Below, one piece after another: positions 1 through 9,230 of a DNA stretch of 54,845 nt; position 1 is the first letter of the stretch; the number at the start of each line of letters is the position of its first letter. Both the position numbers and the translations under genes were made by a program. The stretch spans positions 1 through 54,845 of the forward strand of contig CAVGIM010000013.1 of the NCBI GenBank assembly GCA_963629575.1, in the 5' to 3' direction. Below the pieces are notes generated by a model. That model had not been told where the DNA came from and searched no databases. It saw only the letters and a program-made list of their open reading frames with translations. This DNA comes from Hallerella sp963629575. Lineage in GTDB: Bacteria; Fibrobacterota; Fibrobacteria; Fibrobacterales; Fibrobacteraceae.

Positions 1-4
1 TTTC

Positions 5-3000
5 TCACCTCTTATTTTTCTTTTGGGTTGACTGGAAAAGTAGCGGAAGGAAGGGACTCGGGATACGTTCGATCCTTGATATTTCAAAGCCGTATCCCTG
101 AACGCCATCATTGTCGCTGTCAAGGATTATCTTGATTTTTGAGGATTTTACGCGAATCCGCTTTCCGGCAAGCGCGCTTCCCGTATAGATTCCCAAAAGT
201 TCATTATCTGCATTATACAGGGCTATCGAGTCTCCCGAACCGACAAAAGTTTTCTCGCCAAAGGTCACAAAATTTTCCAGATTGCTTCCAAGGGCGTATT
301 CACATTCCAGACGGCTTTGCGGAGCGTAGGGATGCACGATTTGGCAAGATGATTCATATAGCGCGAAGTCGTTCACGATCGATGCAACCTGGGCGTTCCC
401 GTCGGAATTGTTCCCTTCCTGTATCGATGTTCCCCGAACGACGGTCTGCCATGTTCCGCTCTCGGGATTTTCGACATCGACCACCTCCACGTTGTTCAGG
501 TGGTCAAAGCATTCGTACCGCAACTCATCATTTTTTCCGCAATACCGCTCGGCGTCCCGAATATCCGATTCCCGGATTTGTTCCAGCCCCGAGCGGATTG
601 TCGGGTCGTCGGACAGACTGCCATCCAAATTGATGTTCTTTGTCGGCAACGGTTCCAATTTCCAAGGAAAGTAATACTTTCCGGATGGGGAAATCAAATA
701 AAGATCCAGGTCGTTTTGCAATTTTGGATTTAGATAAACTCGAGAATCTACAATGGAAGCAAGGGCGTTCGGCCCCGGGGCATCGTCCCAAACAACGGTC
801 GTGCGCAATGCCGACAGACCACTAGGAACATCGAAATTCCAGCGGATTTCCTTTCCGTGTTCCAGTTCGAATTCGCGGAAACGGTCGAACTTTTGTGTTT
901 CCCGGTTATAGCTATCAATAACAGCTAGAGCCTCTTTCCCGTTCACCTTTCCCCAGCCTGTGGCAAAATCGGGACCTTTACCATGCTTTACAAGGTGCAA
1001 AGTTCCATCGTTTTCAGCCGAAAAAATATCCGAAGCAGGACCTCTGGCGAAACCGATTGTGTCTGCCATGTCTTCCGCGGTATGGATAAGGATGGCCTTT
1101 GCCGTGGAGTTTCGCATCGAGTTCTCATTCAATGGCTGGCCGGTTTTTTGGGCGTAGCGCTGATACATCAGCGCCGCTATTCCAGAAACAAACGGAGCGG
1201 ACATTGATGTCCCGGCATCTTCTGCGTAACATTCTCCATTCGAAGCATCGCACGGAACGCTGGACATAATGCCACGATCATAGCTAAAATCAAACCGTAA
1301 ATAACGCGTGTTTATTGAATCTTTCGACCATTTGAACCGAAGCGTTTGGTATTTTTCCGACAAGTTCCATCTGATGCCAACCGATTGATAAGAATTGAAC
1401 TCATAGAACTCTCCAGGTGAGGATGACAAATAGAGATTTCCATTTAAATATGTCTGAGACGAATTCTCGCCAAAAAATTTAACTCGAAATTCAAAAACAT
1501 CATTTTTCCTTATCGGTAAAGAATCGATGCCAAGTTCTGATAACCGCCATGTCGCATAGCTTGAACTTTCCGACGGACGGAAATCGGACCACTTGAGGGA
1601 GAATCCTCCATCAGCTTCCGAATCTGCGACTTTTTCGACCGAGGAAACAAATTGTTCTGATGGGGGCGGAAGCGAAGATAGATCGATAATGAAATAGGGC
1701 TTGTCGGAATTTTCCCTAAAAAGCTTCAGCTGATCAAAATAAGCAACGAAAGGCTTTTTGAAGTCAAAAGAATACTCCGCTGTGGAGCCTGGCGCCATAA
1801 CATCTGGCTTGATTCGACCGTCCCAAGTCGGTCCCATCGACGAATAGCCGTTTCGGATTCCGGTAAGGCTTGAGTAATTGCCAACAACGAGAGCGTTCTT
1901 TGAATTGAATAGGATGGAATGGTAGCCTCTTTGATAGCTGTAGTTAAAATACAGATTTGTATCTTGAGACCTTATTCCGTTATTTCCCGCTGCGGCAACA
2001 TATAGTTTGGACAAGGTGTCTCCAGAAAAAGATGTATCTTTCCAGTCCTTGAATATCCAAGCATCGAGGCTTTGGTTTTTTACCCCATAATAATTAAATG
2101 GATCTTTTTCATCCGAATATGTGTGGGAATGATTTGAAACATGACCAACAATAGCATACGAATTACTGTATTGTGAAAAAAAGTGAACCTTGGGGGCTAT
2201 TCCGCGATATCGATACTTGGAGGCGGCTCCATTTCCGCCAATGATTCCGGCTACATGCGTTCCATGCTTGGAATTTCCTAAACTGTTTTTTTTATCTGAA
2301 AAATTTTCGTCCGGGCGAAGAATTCTTTTAATCTTGACTCCTGCGGAATCTTCGTTGAAATCGGGGTGGCTAAAATCAACGCCCGCATCATAGACCCCGA
2401 CGACAATTCCCTCTCCCGTATATTCCGCATCGTTTAGCCACTTCAGAGTCGGAAACGGTTCCTGCAAGGCTTTTTTCCAAATGGAATCATTTTGAAGTTC
2501 CGCAATGTGCGTCGCTTTGCGACCGACGTCGTTTGTCGGTGCCCCGTAACGTACGACCGAAACGCTGTTCAAATCCGTGTGACCGGTCAGGCACGAAACT
2601 CGACCGAACGGAAAATCGGAAAGAACAACGGTCCTGTCGATTTCCACATTCGAGCCGCCGCAAGTTTTCACGATCTGGCTGCATTCCGTCATGGAAACAT
2701 CGGCCCAGCAGCCTATTTCCAGTTCCAGAGTGTCCCTGCCTAATTCCTGATCGGAAAGGCGCAACGTCAGTTCGGTAGAGTTGTCCACACCGAATGCGTT
2801 GAAAAATCCCGAGACAAGAGAATCCAGAGTTTTTTTTGAAATAGGAGATATCGCTTGGCAAAGAATCAGGCTCTTTCCCTGGTAAGCGCTAGCGGAAAGC
2901 TTTCGGATGCCCACGTTTTCCAGCAGCGTCCTTTCCTTTGATGTCAATGGCGTATTCTTTAACAGCCAGAATCTTCCAGATAGGGCCTCTTCACCGCCTG

Positions 3001-3631
3001 AAACAAATTTTTCGATGACGAAGTTTTTTCCGCGTTCGCTCCATAGAATCTTGTCCGTTTTCTGGTTTCCATAGACAGGGTCGCTTCCCCACAGCAGGTT
3101 ATGCGAAAGATCGTAAACTGCCATAAAATGATTCGGCTCCAAGATGTTTGAGTTTTTCTGGTGAGAATAATTTTTCGAATCGGACCATTTTGCCCAGTCC
3201 TTTCGATAAATCCGAAAGTTGACTTGAAGCGTATCGTTTGGCGGAAAGAGACCGGATAGGCGGATCTTCAGAACTGTGAAATCGTCTGTGGAAAGTGTCG
3301 ATATTTTGCCAGAAAAGGGAAAAGACACGTAGTCGATTGCGCCGGTTAAGACGGAATCCGCGGGTGTCAGCCCGTAGTGGACTCGGTTGCAGGTGGAATC
3401 GTTTCTCTCTTCGCAATAGTCCCGCCACGAGTTTCTGGCGAAGTAACGAATTTCCGGGTTGAGAATTGAACGATCGGTCTGATTTGCTAGGAAAAGTCTG
3501 TATTCGACCCAGTTCCATTCCGTACGATGTCGCTCCGATAGAAGCTGAATTTCGGGCAGGGATGCCGTGCAAGGCCACGCAAGCAAAAGCGCGACCAACA
3601 GTGTAAGCCGAAGTCGAATCGGACGGCACAT
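5..3631 (-). CDS. Large secreted S8 subtilisin-like serine protease
   Basis: This is a 1208-residue subtilase. An N-terminal hydrophobic stretch (about residues 6-22) is a likely signal peptide, and residues 25-400 form a long N-terminal region that may act as a pro-domain. The catalytic triad is visible: Asp415 in GVYDAGVD, His456 in HGTHVAG and Ser809 in GTSMSAP. The oxyanion Asn is at about 550 in AAAGNN. A beta-rich insertion of about 190 residues separates the VMAPG segment (612-616) from GTSMSAP, which are normally about 20 residues apart. The C-terminal 300 residues contain WDD and DLDLYL segments like the jelly-roll domain that follows many subtilases. The likely role is extracellular protein degradation or processing. 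It starts one base after the stop of the small secreted gene upstream on the same strand, so the two are probably one operon. The fold and activity are clear, but the substrate is unknown. Confidence 0.93.
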   Translation of the reverse strand: MCRPIRLRLTLLVALLLAWPCTASLPEIQLLSERHRTEWNWVEYRLFLANQTDRSILNPEIRYFARNSWRDYCEERNDSTCNRVHYGLTPADSVLTGAIDYVSFPFSGKISTLSTDDFTVLKIRLSGLFPPNDTLQVNFRIYRKDWAKWSDSKNYSHQKNSNILEPNHFMAVYDLSHNLLWGSDPVYGNQKTDKILWSERGKNFVIEKFVSGGEEALSGRFWLLKNTPLTSKERTLLENVGIRKLSASAYQGKSLILCQAISPISKKTLDSLVSGFFNAFGVDNSTELTLRLSDQELGRDTLELEIGCWADVSMTECSQIVKTCGGSNVEIDRTVVLSDFPFGRVSCLTGHTDLNSVSVVRYGAPTNDVGRKATHIAELQNDSIWKKALQEPFPTLKWLNDAEYTGEGIVVGVYDAGVDFSHPDFNEDSAGVKIKRILRPDENFSDKKNSLGNSKHGTHVAGIIGGNGAASKYRYRGIAPKVHFFSQYSNSYAIVGHVSNHSHTYSDEKDPFNYYGVKNQSLDAWIFKDWKDTSFSGDTLSKLYVAAAGNNGIRSQDTNLYFNYSYQRGYHSILFNSKNALVVGNYSSLTGIRNGYSSMGPTWDGRIKPDVMAPGSTAEYSFDFKKPFVAYFDQLKLFRENSDKPYFIIDLSSLPPPSEQFVSSVEKVADSEADGGFSLKWSDFRPSESSSYATWRLSELGIDSLPIRKNDVFEFRVKFFGENSSQTYLNGNLYLSSSPGEFYEFNSYQSVGIRWNLSEKYQTLRFKWSKDSINTRYLRFDFSYDRGIMSSVPCDASNGECYAEDAGTSMSAPFVSGIAALMYQRYAQKTGQPLNENSMRNSTAKAILIHTAEDMADTIGFARGPASDIFSAENDGTLHLVKHGKGPDFATGWGKVNGKEALAVIDSYNRETQKFDRFREFELEHGKEIRWNFDVPSGLSALRTTVVWDDAPGPNALASIVDSRVYLNPKLQNDLDLYLISPSGKYYFPWKLEPLPTKNINLDGSLSDDPTIRSGLEQIRESDIRDAERYCGKNDELRYECFDHLNNVEVVDVENPESGTWQTVVRGTSIQEGNNSDGNAQVASIVNDFALYESSCQIVHPYAPQSRLECEYALGSNLENFVTFGEKTFVGSGDSIALYNADNELLGIYTGSALAGKRIRVKSSKIKIILDSDNDGVQGYGFEISRIERIPSPFLPLLFQSTQKKNKR

Positions 3632-3632
3632 C

Positions 3633-4073
3633 TCAGTTCCCTACGATGGAAACGGCCTGCAGGAGAATTCCGCCGTATTCGGTCTGTTTTACTTTGTGAT
3701 AAATTACCCGGATCAAGTTCCGGTTGTTGGATGCGGATAGGGCTATGGCACTGGAAAGGGTCATCGCCAAAGCGTCTGTATGATACTGTTCGCTTTCAAT
3801 CAGAAAAAGATGCAGCTGATTTGTCTTGACATTGTCCGAAGCTCGAACTGTACTTAAAGAAGTCGTCTGAATCGAAGTGCACAGCGAATCGGTTCCCAAA
3901 TAAAAAGATATGGCATTTTGCGCATTGTTTACATCAAACGCCAGGTGGCAGACATATCCCGTCTGTGTACAGGATTTTTCGGGAATCCCAGGCGTCGAAT
4001 TGTTTACATTGCAAATCTCCGAGGAAAATGCGAAAGCGATGAGTAGTAAAATTAAGGTTAGTACTCTTTTCAT
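3633..4073 (-). CDS. Small secreted protein upstream of the subtilase
   Basis: This is a 146-residue protein of unknown function. The open frame extends further upstream, but the start at 4073 is preferred. It is preceded by a GGGGG-rich ribosome-binding site and gives a standard signal peptide (MKRVLTLILLLIAFAFSS). The mature part has four cysteines in its N-terminal half (about residues 21-64), suggesting one or two disulfides after export. The C-terminal third carries an AMTLSSAIALS...LIRVIYH...LLQAVSIVG pattern. That alternation of a helix, a hydrophobic strand and a closing strand is loosely reminiscent of small OB-fold toxin B-subunit proteins, but this is only an impression. It ends one base before the subtilase start, so co-expression and possibly a partner role are likely. 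Confidence 0.75.
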   Translation of the reverse strand: MKRVLTLILLLIAFAFSSEICNVNNSTPGIPEKSCTQTGYVCHLAFDVNNAQNAISFYLGTDSLCTSIQTTSLSTVRASDNVKTNQLHLFLIESEQYHTDALAMTLSSAIALSASNNRNLIRVIYHKVKQTEYGGILLQAVSIVGN

Positions 4074-4109
4074 CCGTGAGCCCCCATGTTTGTGAATTAC
4101 TAAGATAAT

Positions 4110-4139
4110 AAAATATTTGTATGACAATCGGAATGTTAA
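4110..4139 (-). promoter_or_regulatory. Candidate promoter of the small protein-subtilase operon
   Basis: On the minus strand a TTAACA (-35-like, 4134-4139) and a TATTTT (-10-like, 4110-4115) are separated by 18 bases. They lie in a markedly AT-rich stretch about 40 bases upstream of the start codon at 4073. The match is imperfect, so this is a plausible assignment only. Confidence 0.35.
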
Positions 4140-4349
4140 GCTTTTTTTGCTTAAGGTAACCTTTAAAAATTCAATTTTCAAAAATTTGGTTGCGACGCTT
4201 CGCGCGGGTTCGTCATTCTAGCATTCGCTTGGTCTCACTCAAATTTTCTTGACCAAGGCAATTTTTAGAGGTTCCCTTAAAAGAATCTTTTACGCGTTTC
4301 TGTTGGCTTTGTTCCGTGTCCGCTTTCTCAAAATTCTAAATTTCCCGTT

Positions 4350-5351
4350 ATGAAAAAATGGATTTGTCTTTTTGTCTTGAGCGCTGTTTCCTTGGCGTTT
4401 TCCGCGGAGTGGGCGAGCGATTACCATTCGATGATCGCTTTCCAGAGAAATCAGAGTCGGTCGGGCTACGTGAAGCCGATTGCGACTTACATGGGAACGG
4501 TTTTCAACGGCAGCTGGATTTCGAGCGCGACGCTTGAACGCGGGTTTTCCTTCGAAGCGGGACTTCCTTTCCAGATTGCCTTCGTGGAGTCGGGCGACCG
4601 CTCGTATCGCTCGAACGGGGAAAAAATTCCGACCATTTTCGGTTCGAAGGCGGACTACGGCGTTATCGGCGGAAACGAAAATCTGCACGGGCTTTCCGTT
4701 TTCACGTTGCCGTATCTGCAGCTTGGATTTGGATTCTACTATACGCGGCTCGCTCTGCGCGGCATGTATTTCCCGTCGATTTCCGAACTCAAGGGATATC
4801 ACCTGCTGTCGTTTGGGCTTCAGCACAGCTTTGGACATTATTTTATCGACAGGCTTCCGCCGGTGTTCAAGGATTTTGACGTGAGCCTTTTCTTCGGATA
4901 CAATTCCGCCTATATCGGATACGCTCCGGACAAGTGGAAAGGCCAGATGGATCTGGATTTCGGAACGACTTACACGGCAATCGTTCTTGGATACAGGCCA
5001 GTGAAGCTTGTTGAACTTTTGCTCTCCCTCGGCTACCAGACGGTTTCGATGGATGCCGGCGGAGAGCTGGACGCCTACGCGAAAGACGGAGCCTATCAGG
5101 GAAAGGTAAATCCGGACGTGAGCCTTTCCGGTCGCGGCGGATTTCGGCTGGGACTTGAAGTCTCGTTTGCCTTTGGCGAAACGTTCCACCCGGTCGTCGG
5201 CTATAATCTCGGCGCGAACAGCTCGATCAACGCGAACATCCTGTATTTCAAGCAGTCGTTCCACGTTGGGGAATCCGAGAAAAAGGATTCGGTCGAGGAT
5301 CACGTCATTCGGGAATCCGAAGAAGAAGTCTCCGCGGAAAAGGTTCGGTAA
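4350..5351 (+). CDS. Outer-membrane beta-barrel protein
   Basis: This is a 333-residue protein with a clear signal peptide (MKKWICLFVLSAVSLAFSA). The body has alternating hydrophobic and aromatic strands typical of outer-membrane barrels, for example LQLGFGFYYTRLALRG, VSLFFGYNSAYIGY and IVLGYRPVKLVELLLSLGY. It resembles the DUF6588-type barrels found in Fibrobacterota and Bacteroidota, but that family name is from memory. The last 30 residues are charged and rich in Glu, Lys and Ser, and would lie outside the barrel. It is divergent from the subtilase operon across a 168-base gap and is followed after 17 bases by uvrC. The cargo or role is unknown. Confidence 0.75.
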   Translation: MKKWICLFVLSAVSLAFSAEWASDYHSMIAFQRNQSRSGYVKPIATYMGTVFNGSWISSATLERGFSFEAGLPFQIAFVESGDRSYRSNGEKIPTIFGSKADYGVIGGNENLHGLSVFTLPYLQLGFGFYYTRLALRGMYFPSISELKGYHLLSFGLQHSFGHYFIDRLPPVFKDFDVSLFFGYNSAYIGYAPDKWKGQMDLDFGTTYTAIVLGYRPVKLVELLLSLGYQTVSMDAGGELDAYAKDGAYQGKVNPDVSLSGRGGFRLGLEVSFAFGETFHPVVGYNLGANSSINANILYFKQSFHVGESEKKDSVEDHVIRESEEEVSAEKVR

Positions 5352-5368
5352 GCGACCGCGGGTTCGCG

Positions 5369-7207
5369 ATGATTTCCGAGGCGATTCAAAAGAGACTTTC
5401 GGAACTTCCGACGCGCCCGGGCGTTTACCTGATGAAGAACGCCGACGGCAAGGTTATCTACGTGGGGAAGGCGAAGGCGCTTTCCCGGCGGGTTCGCAGC
5501 TATTTCGACGGAAAGCCCAAGCCGGGGCATCGGGCGGCGATGCTGATGCTTCCGCATATTCGGGACATCGAATGGATCGTGACCGATACGGAGGCGGAAG
5601 CGTTCATTCTCGAAGCGAACCTGATTCGCAAGCATCATCCGATCTACAATGTGCGATTGAAGGATGACAAGCATTATCCCTATATCGCCATCGACATGCG
5701 GGATCCCTTTCCGCGGCTTTTCCTTTTGCGCCATGCGAGTTCCCGCTACAAGTGCTTTGGACCGTTTCCGAGTTCCAAGGCGTTTCGGACTCTGGTCGAT
5801 CTTTCTGCGCGATTGTTCAAAATGCGGGAATGCAAGCTCGCGTTTCCGCTTTCGAAGCCACAGCGTCCCTGTCTGAACTACCACATTGGGCGGTGTCTTG
5901 CCCCGTGCGCCGGACTTTGTTCGCAGGAGGAATATGCGGAAGGTGTCGGCGAGATGACGCGAATCCTCGAAGGTCGCAGGAACGATCTGCTTGCCAAATG
6001 GACACGGGAAATGGAAGAGGCAAGTCTTCGCCTGGATTTTGAAGCGGCGGCGAAAAAACGGGATGCCATCGAGGCGCTGCAGGCGACGAATACGAACCAG
6101 AAGGCCGACACGACGGATACGTCGCTCAAGCTCGACGTTGTCGCGGTGCGGCGAAACGGAAACTTGGCGACGGCGGTCATCCTGGAATATCGCCGGGGCG
6201 TTATCTTTGGGCGAAGGCACTACGAACTGGAATGCGACCAGGAACAGGACGAGTCCGAAATCCTTTGCGAAATGCTCTCGACATGGTACGAGAACGGGGA
6301 AGCTATCCCGGGAGAAATTGCGGTCAGCGACCCGATACCCGACGAGGACAGGGTTCAAATCGAACAGGAACTTTCCGAGAGGACTGCGCGCAAGGTGACA
6401 ATCAGCGTGCCGCAACGCGGGGAACGCGTCCAGTTCATGAAGCTCGCCCTGGCAAATGCGGAGATGCTTTTGGTGGAGGCGCAATCCGAGGTCAGGCATT
6501 TTGACGAGGTGGAACAGAGCGTGTTCGACTTGCAGCGGGAACTCGGTCTTTCGCGGACCCCGTTCCGCATCGAGTGCGTCGATATTTCCCATTTGGCGGG
6601 AACGCATACGGTGGCGAGCCTTGTCGCCTTTAAAAACGGACGTCCGGACAAGGGAAACTATCGAAAGTTCATCGTCAAGACCGTTTCCGGGGTAGATGAC
6701 TTTGCGAGCATGCAAGAGGTACTTTCGCGTCGCATTACTCGGCTCGAACGCGAAGGAAAGCCCTTGCCGGACCTCCTCGTGTGCGACGGCGGAAAGGGGC
6801 AGGTCGATGCGACATTCGAAATTTTAAAAAGCCTGGGACATGCGGAAGTGCCGCTGATAGGACTTGCCAAACGCCTCGAAGAAATCGTCTTTCCCGATGA
6901 CAGGCCGTCGATCGTGCTGCATCGGACAAGTTCCGCGCTGAAGCTCTTGCAGAACGCCCGCGACGAAGCACATCGCTTTGCGATTACTTACCAGCGTAGC
7001 AAGCGCAAGGAAGACTTGCGCGTCGCATGGCTCGACATTCCGGGGATTGGTGACGAAACGCGGATAAGGATTCTTTCCCGGTATAGGAGTCGCGAAGATT
7101 TTTTAAAGGCTCCGACCGAAGATATCCAGCAGCTGTTCGGGAAAAGGCGCGGACTTTCCATCCGTGAAAAAGTGGCGAAATACGGATCGGAAGCGGAGAT
7201 GGCGTGA
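5369..7207 (+). CDS. uvrC: UvrABC excinuclease subunit C
   Basis: UvrC makes the two incisions flanking a lesion recognised by UvrA-UvrB in nucleotide excision repair. The 612-residue length is normal. The N-terminal GIY-YIG nuclease domain is visible as RPGVYLMKN...VIYVGKA (about residues 12-33). A UVR motif (about residues 205-235) contacts UvrB. The RNase H-like endonuclease domain contains IECVDISHLAGTH and LLVCDGGKGQ. Tandem helix-hairpin-helix motifs, including LDIPGIGDETR, close the protein. Its stop codon overlaps the start of dinB by one base, so two DNA-damage functions are translationally coupled. No LexA-like operator was recognised upstream. Confidence 0.97.
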   Translation: MISEAIQKRLSELPTRPGVYLMKNADGKVIYVGKAKALSRRVRSYFDGKPKPGHRAAMLMLPHIRDIEWIVTDTEAEAFILEANLIRKHHPIYNVRLKDDKHYPYIAIDMRDPFPRLFLLRHASSRYKCFGPFPSSKAFRTLVDLSARLFKMRECKLAFPLSKPQRPCLNYHIGRCLAPCAGLCSQEEYAEGVGEMTRILEGRRNDLLAKWTREMEEASLRLDFEAAAKKRDAIEALQATNTNQKADTTDTSLKLDVVAVRRNGNLATAVILEYRRGVIFGRRHYELECDQEQDESEILCEMLSTWYENGEAIPGEIAVSDPIPDEDRVQIEQELSERTARKVTISVPQRGERVQFMKLALANAEMLLVEAQSEVRHFDEVEQSVFDLQRELGLSRTPFRIECVDISHLAGTHTVASLVAFKNGRPDKGNYRKFIVKTVSGVDDFASMQEVLSRRITRLEREGKPLPDLLVCDGGKGQVDATFEILKSLGHAEVPLIGLAKRLEEIVFPDDRPSIVLHRTSSALKLLQNARDEAHRFAITYQRSKRKEDLRVAWLDIPGIGDETRIRILSRYRSREDFLKAPTEDIQQLFGKRRGLSIREKVAKYGSEAEMA

Positions 7208-8277
7208 TGCGCAAGATTATCCATATCGATATGGACTGCTTTTACGCGTCGATAGAAATGCGCAGGCACCCTGAACTGAAGACCGTTCCGATGGCTGTCG
7301 GCGGAACGGTCGAGGAACGCGGAGTGCTCTCGACGTGCAACTACCCGGCTCGGGCCTTTGGACTCCATTCGGCGATGTCCGCCTTCCAGGCTTTTCGCCT
7401 TTGCCCGAAACTTGTACTGCTTCCCGTCGATATGCCGTCCTACAGGGCGGAATCCGAAGAAATCTTCAAGATCTTTCGTCGCTACACGAGCCGTGTCGAA
7501 GGCCTGAGTCTCGATGAAGCCTTTCTGGACGTGACCGGAAGCGATACGCAGAACGGTTCCGCGTCTCTCATCGCGAAGGAAATCCGGGACGCGATTTTCC
7601 TTGAACGCGGCGGAATCACGGCAAGTGCGGGAATCGCGCCCAACAAGTTCCTCGCCAAGATCGCTAGCGACTGGAACAAGCCTAACGGGCAGTTTACGAT
7701 TGGTCCGGAAGACGTGGAAGGCTTTGTACGGGAACTTCCTCTCGAAAAAATTCCGGGGGTCGGGAAGGCTTTCGAAAAGAAGCTTCGCGCAAAGGGTCTT
7801 GTCCTGTGCAAGGACATTCTTCCCCTTTCGCGGTTTGAGCTGGCGAGAAATTTTGGAAGCTTTGGCGATTCTCTCTATGACTTTGCCCGTGGAATCGACG
7901 AGAGGCCCGTTGTCACGTCGCGCGTGCGAAAGTCCATTTCCACGGAAAACACGTTCCCTCGGGATATTCTCGGAATCGAAAAGTGCGAAGAGGAACTTCG
8001 GACCCTCTACATCGACTTCTTGAAGCGCGCGAGGCGCTTTGTCGCGCGGGAATCCGAAAGGGCGTTCCCCGAATTCCATTGCTTTGTAAAGATCAAGTAT
8101 GCGGATTTCAGGACGACGACGATTGAACGAGCGTTTGCGGATGTCTCCCTTTCGCGCTTTTTTTCGCTTTTTCGGGAACGTTACGATTTTTCTCGAAAAG
8201 TCCGCCTGCTCGGGCTGGGAATTCGGCTGGAAAATCCCCCATGTGACGAAAAACAGCTGCAAACGAATTTGTTCTAG
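7207..8277 (+). CDS. dinB: DNA polymerase IV (Y-family translesion polymerase)
   Basis: DinB copies past damaged template bases with low fidelity. The 356-residue protein begins with the palm motif HIDMDCFYASIE, and SLDEAFLDVT supplies the second and third metal-binding acidic residues. SAGIAPNKFLAKIASDWNKP and KIPGVGKAFEKKL are the family's characteristic thumb and helix-hairpin-helix segments. The C-terminal little-finger domain is present, ending in LQTNLF. The ATG at 7207 is preferred because it gives the canonical start MRKIIHIDMD. A GTG three bases upstream would overlap uvrC by four bases. Co-expression with uvrC suggests a combined repair and tolerance operon. Confidence 0.96.
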   Translation: MRKIIHIDMDCFYASIEMRRHPELKTVPMAVGGTVEERGVLSTCNYPARAFGLHSAMSAFQAFRLCPKLVLLPVDMPSYRAESEEIFKIFRRYTSRVEGLSLDEAFLDVTGSDTQNGSASLIAKEIRDAIFLERGGITASAGIAPNKFLAKIASDWNKPNGQFTIGPEDVEGFVRELPLEKIPGVGKAFEKKLRAKGLVLCKDILPLSRFELARNFGSFGDSLYDFARGIDERPVVTSRVRKSISTENTFPRDILGIEKCEEELRTLYIDFLKRARRFVARESERAFPEFHCFVKIKYADFRTTTIERAFADVSLSRFFSLFRERYDFSRKVRLLGLGIRLENPPCDEKQLQTNLF

Positions 8278-8312
8278 CTCTTTTTTATATTTTGACATTA
8301 TCGAGGGTCTCT

Positions 8313-9230
8313 ATGGTTCGACTGGTCTTTGTCATTCTCTGTCTTTCCCTTTTTGTCGCCTGTGCCGCAAGGCCCAAGCTTCAAGAGGTCGATGTCGAAG
8401 CGGAACTGAAAAGAAATTCCAGGGAGTTTACGGAACGCCATCCCGAGTCCGCCATCCCGGCGCCCGCTACGAAAACGGCAAAAGGGGTTTCTGTCAAGAA
8501 ACCTTCCATTTTGGTTGTTCCTGCCGGAACAAAAAATCTAAGACAGAGCCTGGAAGTCCTGAATCGGGACGCTCTGTCGCGCGCGGCGGCAAACGCCATC
8601 AACGAATACCTGACAGAAAAGCTCTATCCGGTGAAATCTCTCGAAGAATCTTCTCGTCTCGACGAGGCGATTGCCGTCCAGGGCGAAATTTCCGGGCAGG
8701 AGGAAGATCTGTCCTACATCGCAAGCCTTTCGTTTGGGGCGGATGTCTATGTCAAGTTCGCCTGCGATATCCATCGTGGGCAGATCCTTGCGAATCTGAG
8801 CGCCTATGAATTGACCACGGGACGGATGCTCGGAACGCAGACGGCGACGGTCAACGATAACGGAACGCGTATCGAGGAACTTGTCGCTAGCGCCATGCAC
8901 AAGGCGATGCCCGGGCTAGAAAGGAAAATTCTGGCCTATTTCGAGGAAGATTCGAAGAACGGAGTTCCCTACAAGGTCATCTTGAAAATCAACCGGGATG
9001 ACGAAGGATCCATATACCATCGGGCGTCATATCTTTTGAAACAGCGCTTTCCCAAGGTCCTGACCAATGCGATGACGGAAAGGACGGCCGATTTTACCGT
9101 CTATGTCAAACCCGAGGAATGCGGCGATGTTTATGAAGTCTATGAAGCTATTCGCGTGGCGCTCGGAACGTCGTTTGTCGTGAAGAAGGACAATCTCGTT
9201 CAAAAGCTCCTGATTCTGGAACTGGATTGA
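8313..9230 (+). CDS. Lipoprotein, DUF6175-like
   Basis: This is a 305-residue lipoprotein with a lipobox (LFVAC) about 20 residues after the ATG at 8313. Longer upstream starts in the frame were rejected because this one gives a correct signal peptide. After a short charged linker, the segment KPSILVVPAG and the following alpha/beta pattern resemble the DUF6175 family of envelope lipoproteins. In that family a conserved VVP segment is followed by a domain related to LpoB- or CsgG-like periplasmic proteins. The family name is recalled rather than searched. It is the first of four closely packed genes. It overlaps the next start by one base, implying translational coupling and a shared envelope role. 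Confidence 0.6.
   Translation: MVRLVFVILCLSLFVACAARPKLQEVDVEAELKRNSREFTERHPESAIPAPATKTAKGVSVKKPSILVVPAGTKNLRQSLEVLNRDALSRAAANAINEYLTEKLYPVKSLEESSRLDEAIAVQGEISGQEEDLSYIASLSFGADVYVKFACDIHRGQILANLSAYELTTGRMLGTQTATVNDNGTRIEELVASAMHKAMPGLERKILAYFEEDSKNGVPYKVILKINRDDEGSIYHRASYLLKQRFPKVLTNAMTERTADFTVYVKPEECGDVYEVYEAIRVALGTSFVVKKDNLVQKLLILELD

Noticed and set aside
5300..7207. LexA-type damage box ahead of uvrC-dinB
   Set aside because: No convincing palindrome was seen upstream of uvrC, and the region between the outer-membrane gene and uvrC is only 17 bases.
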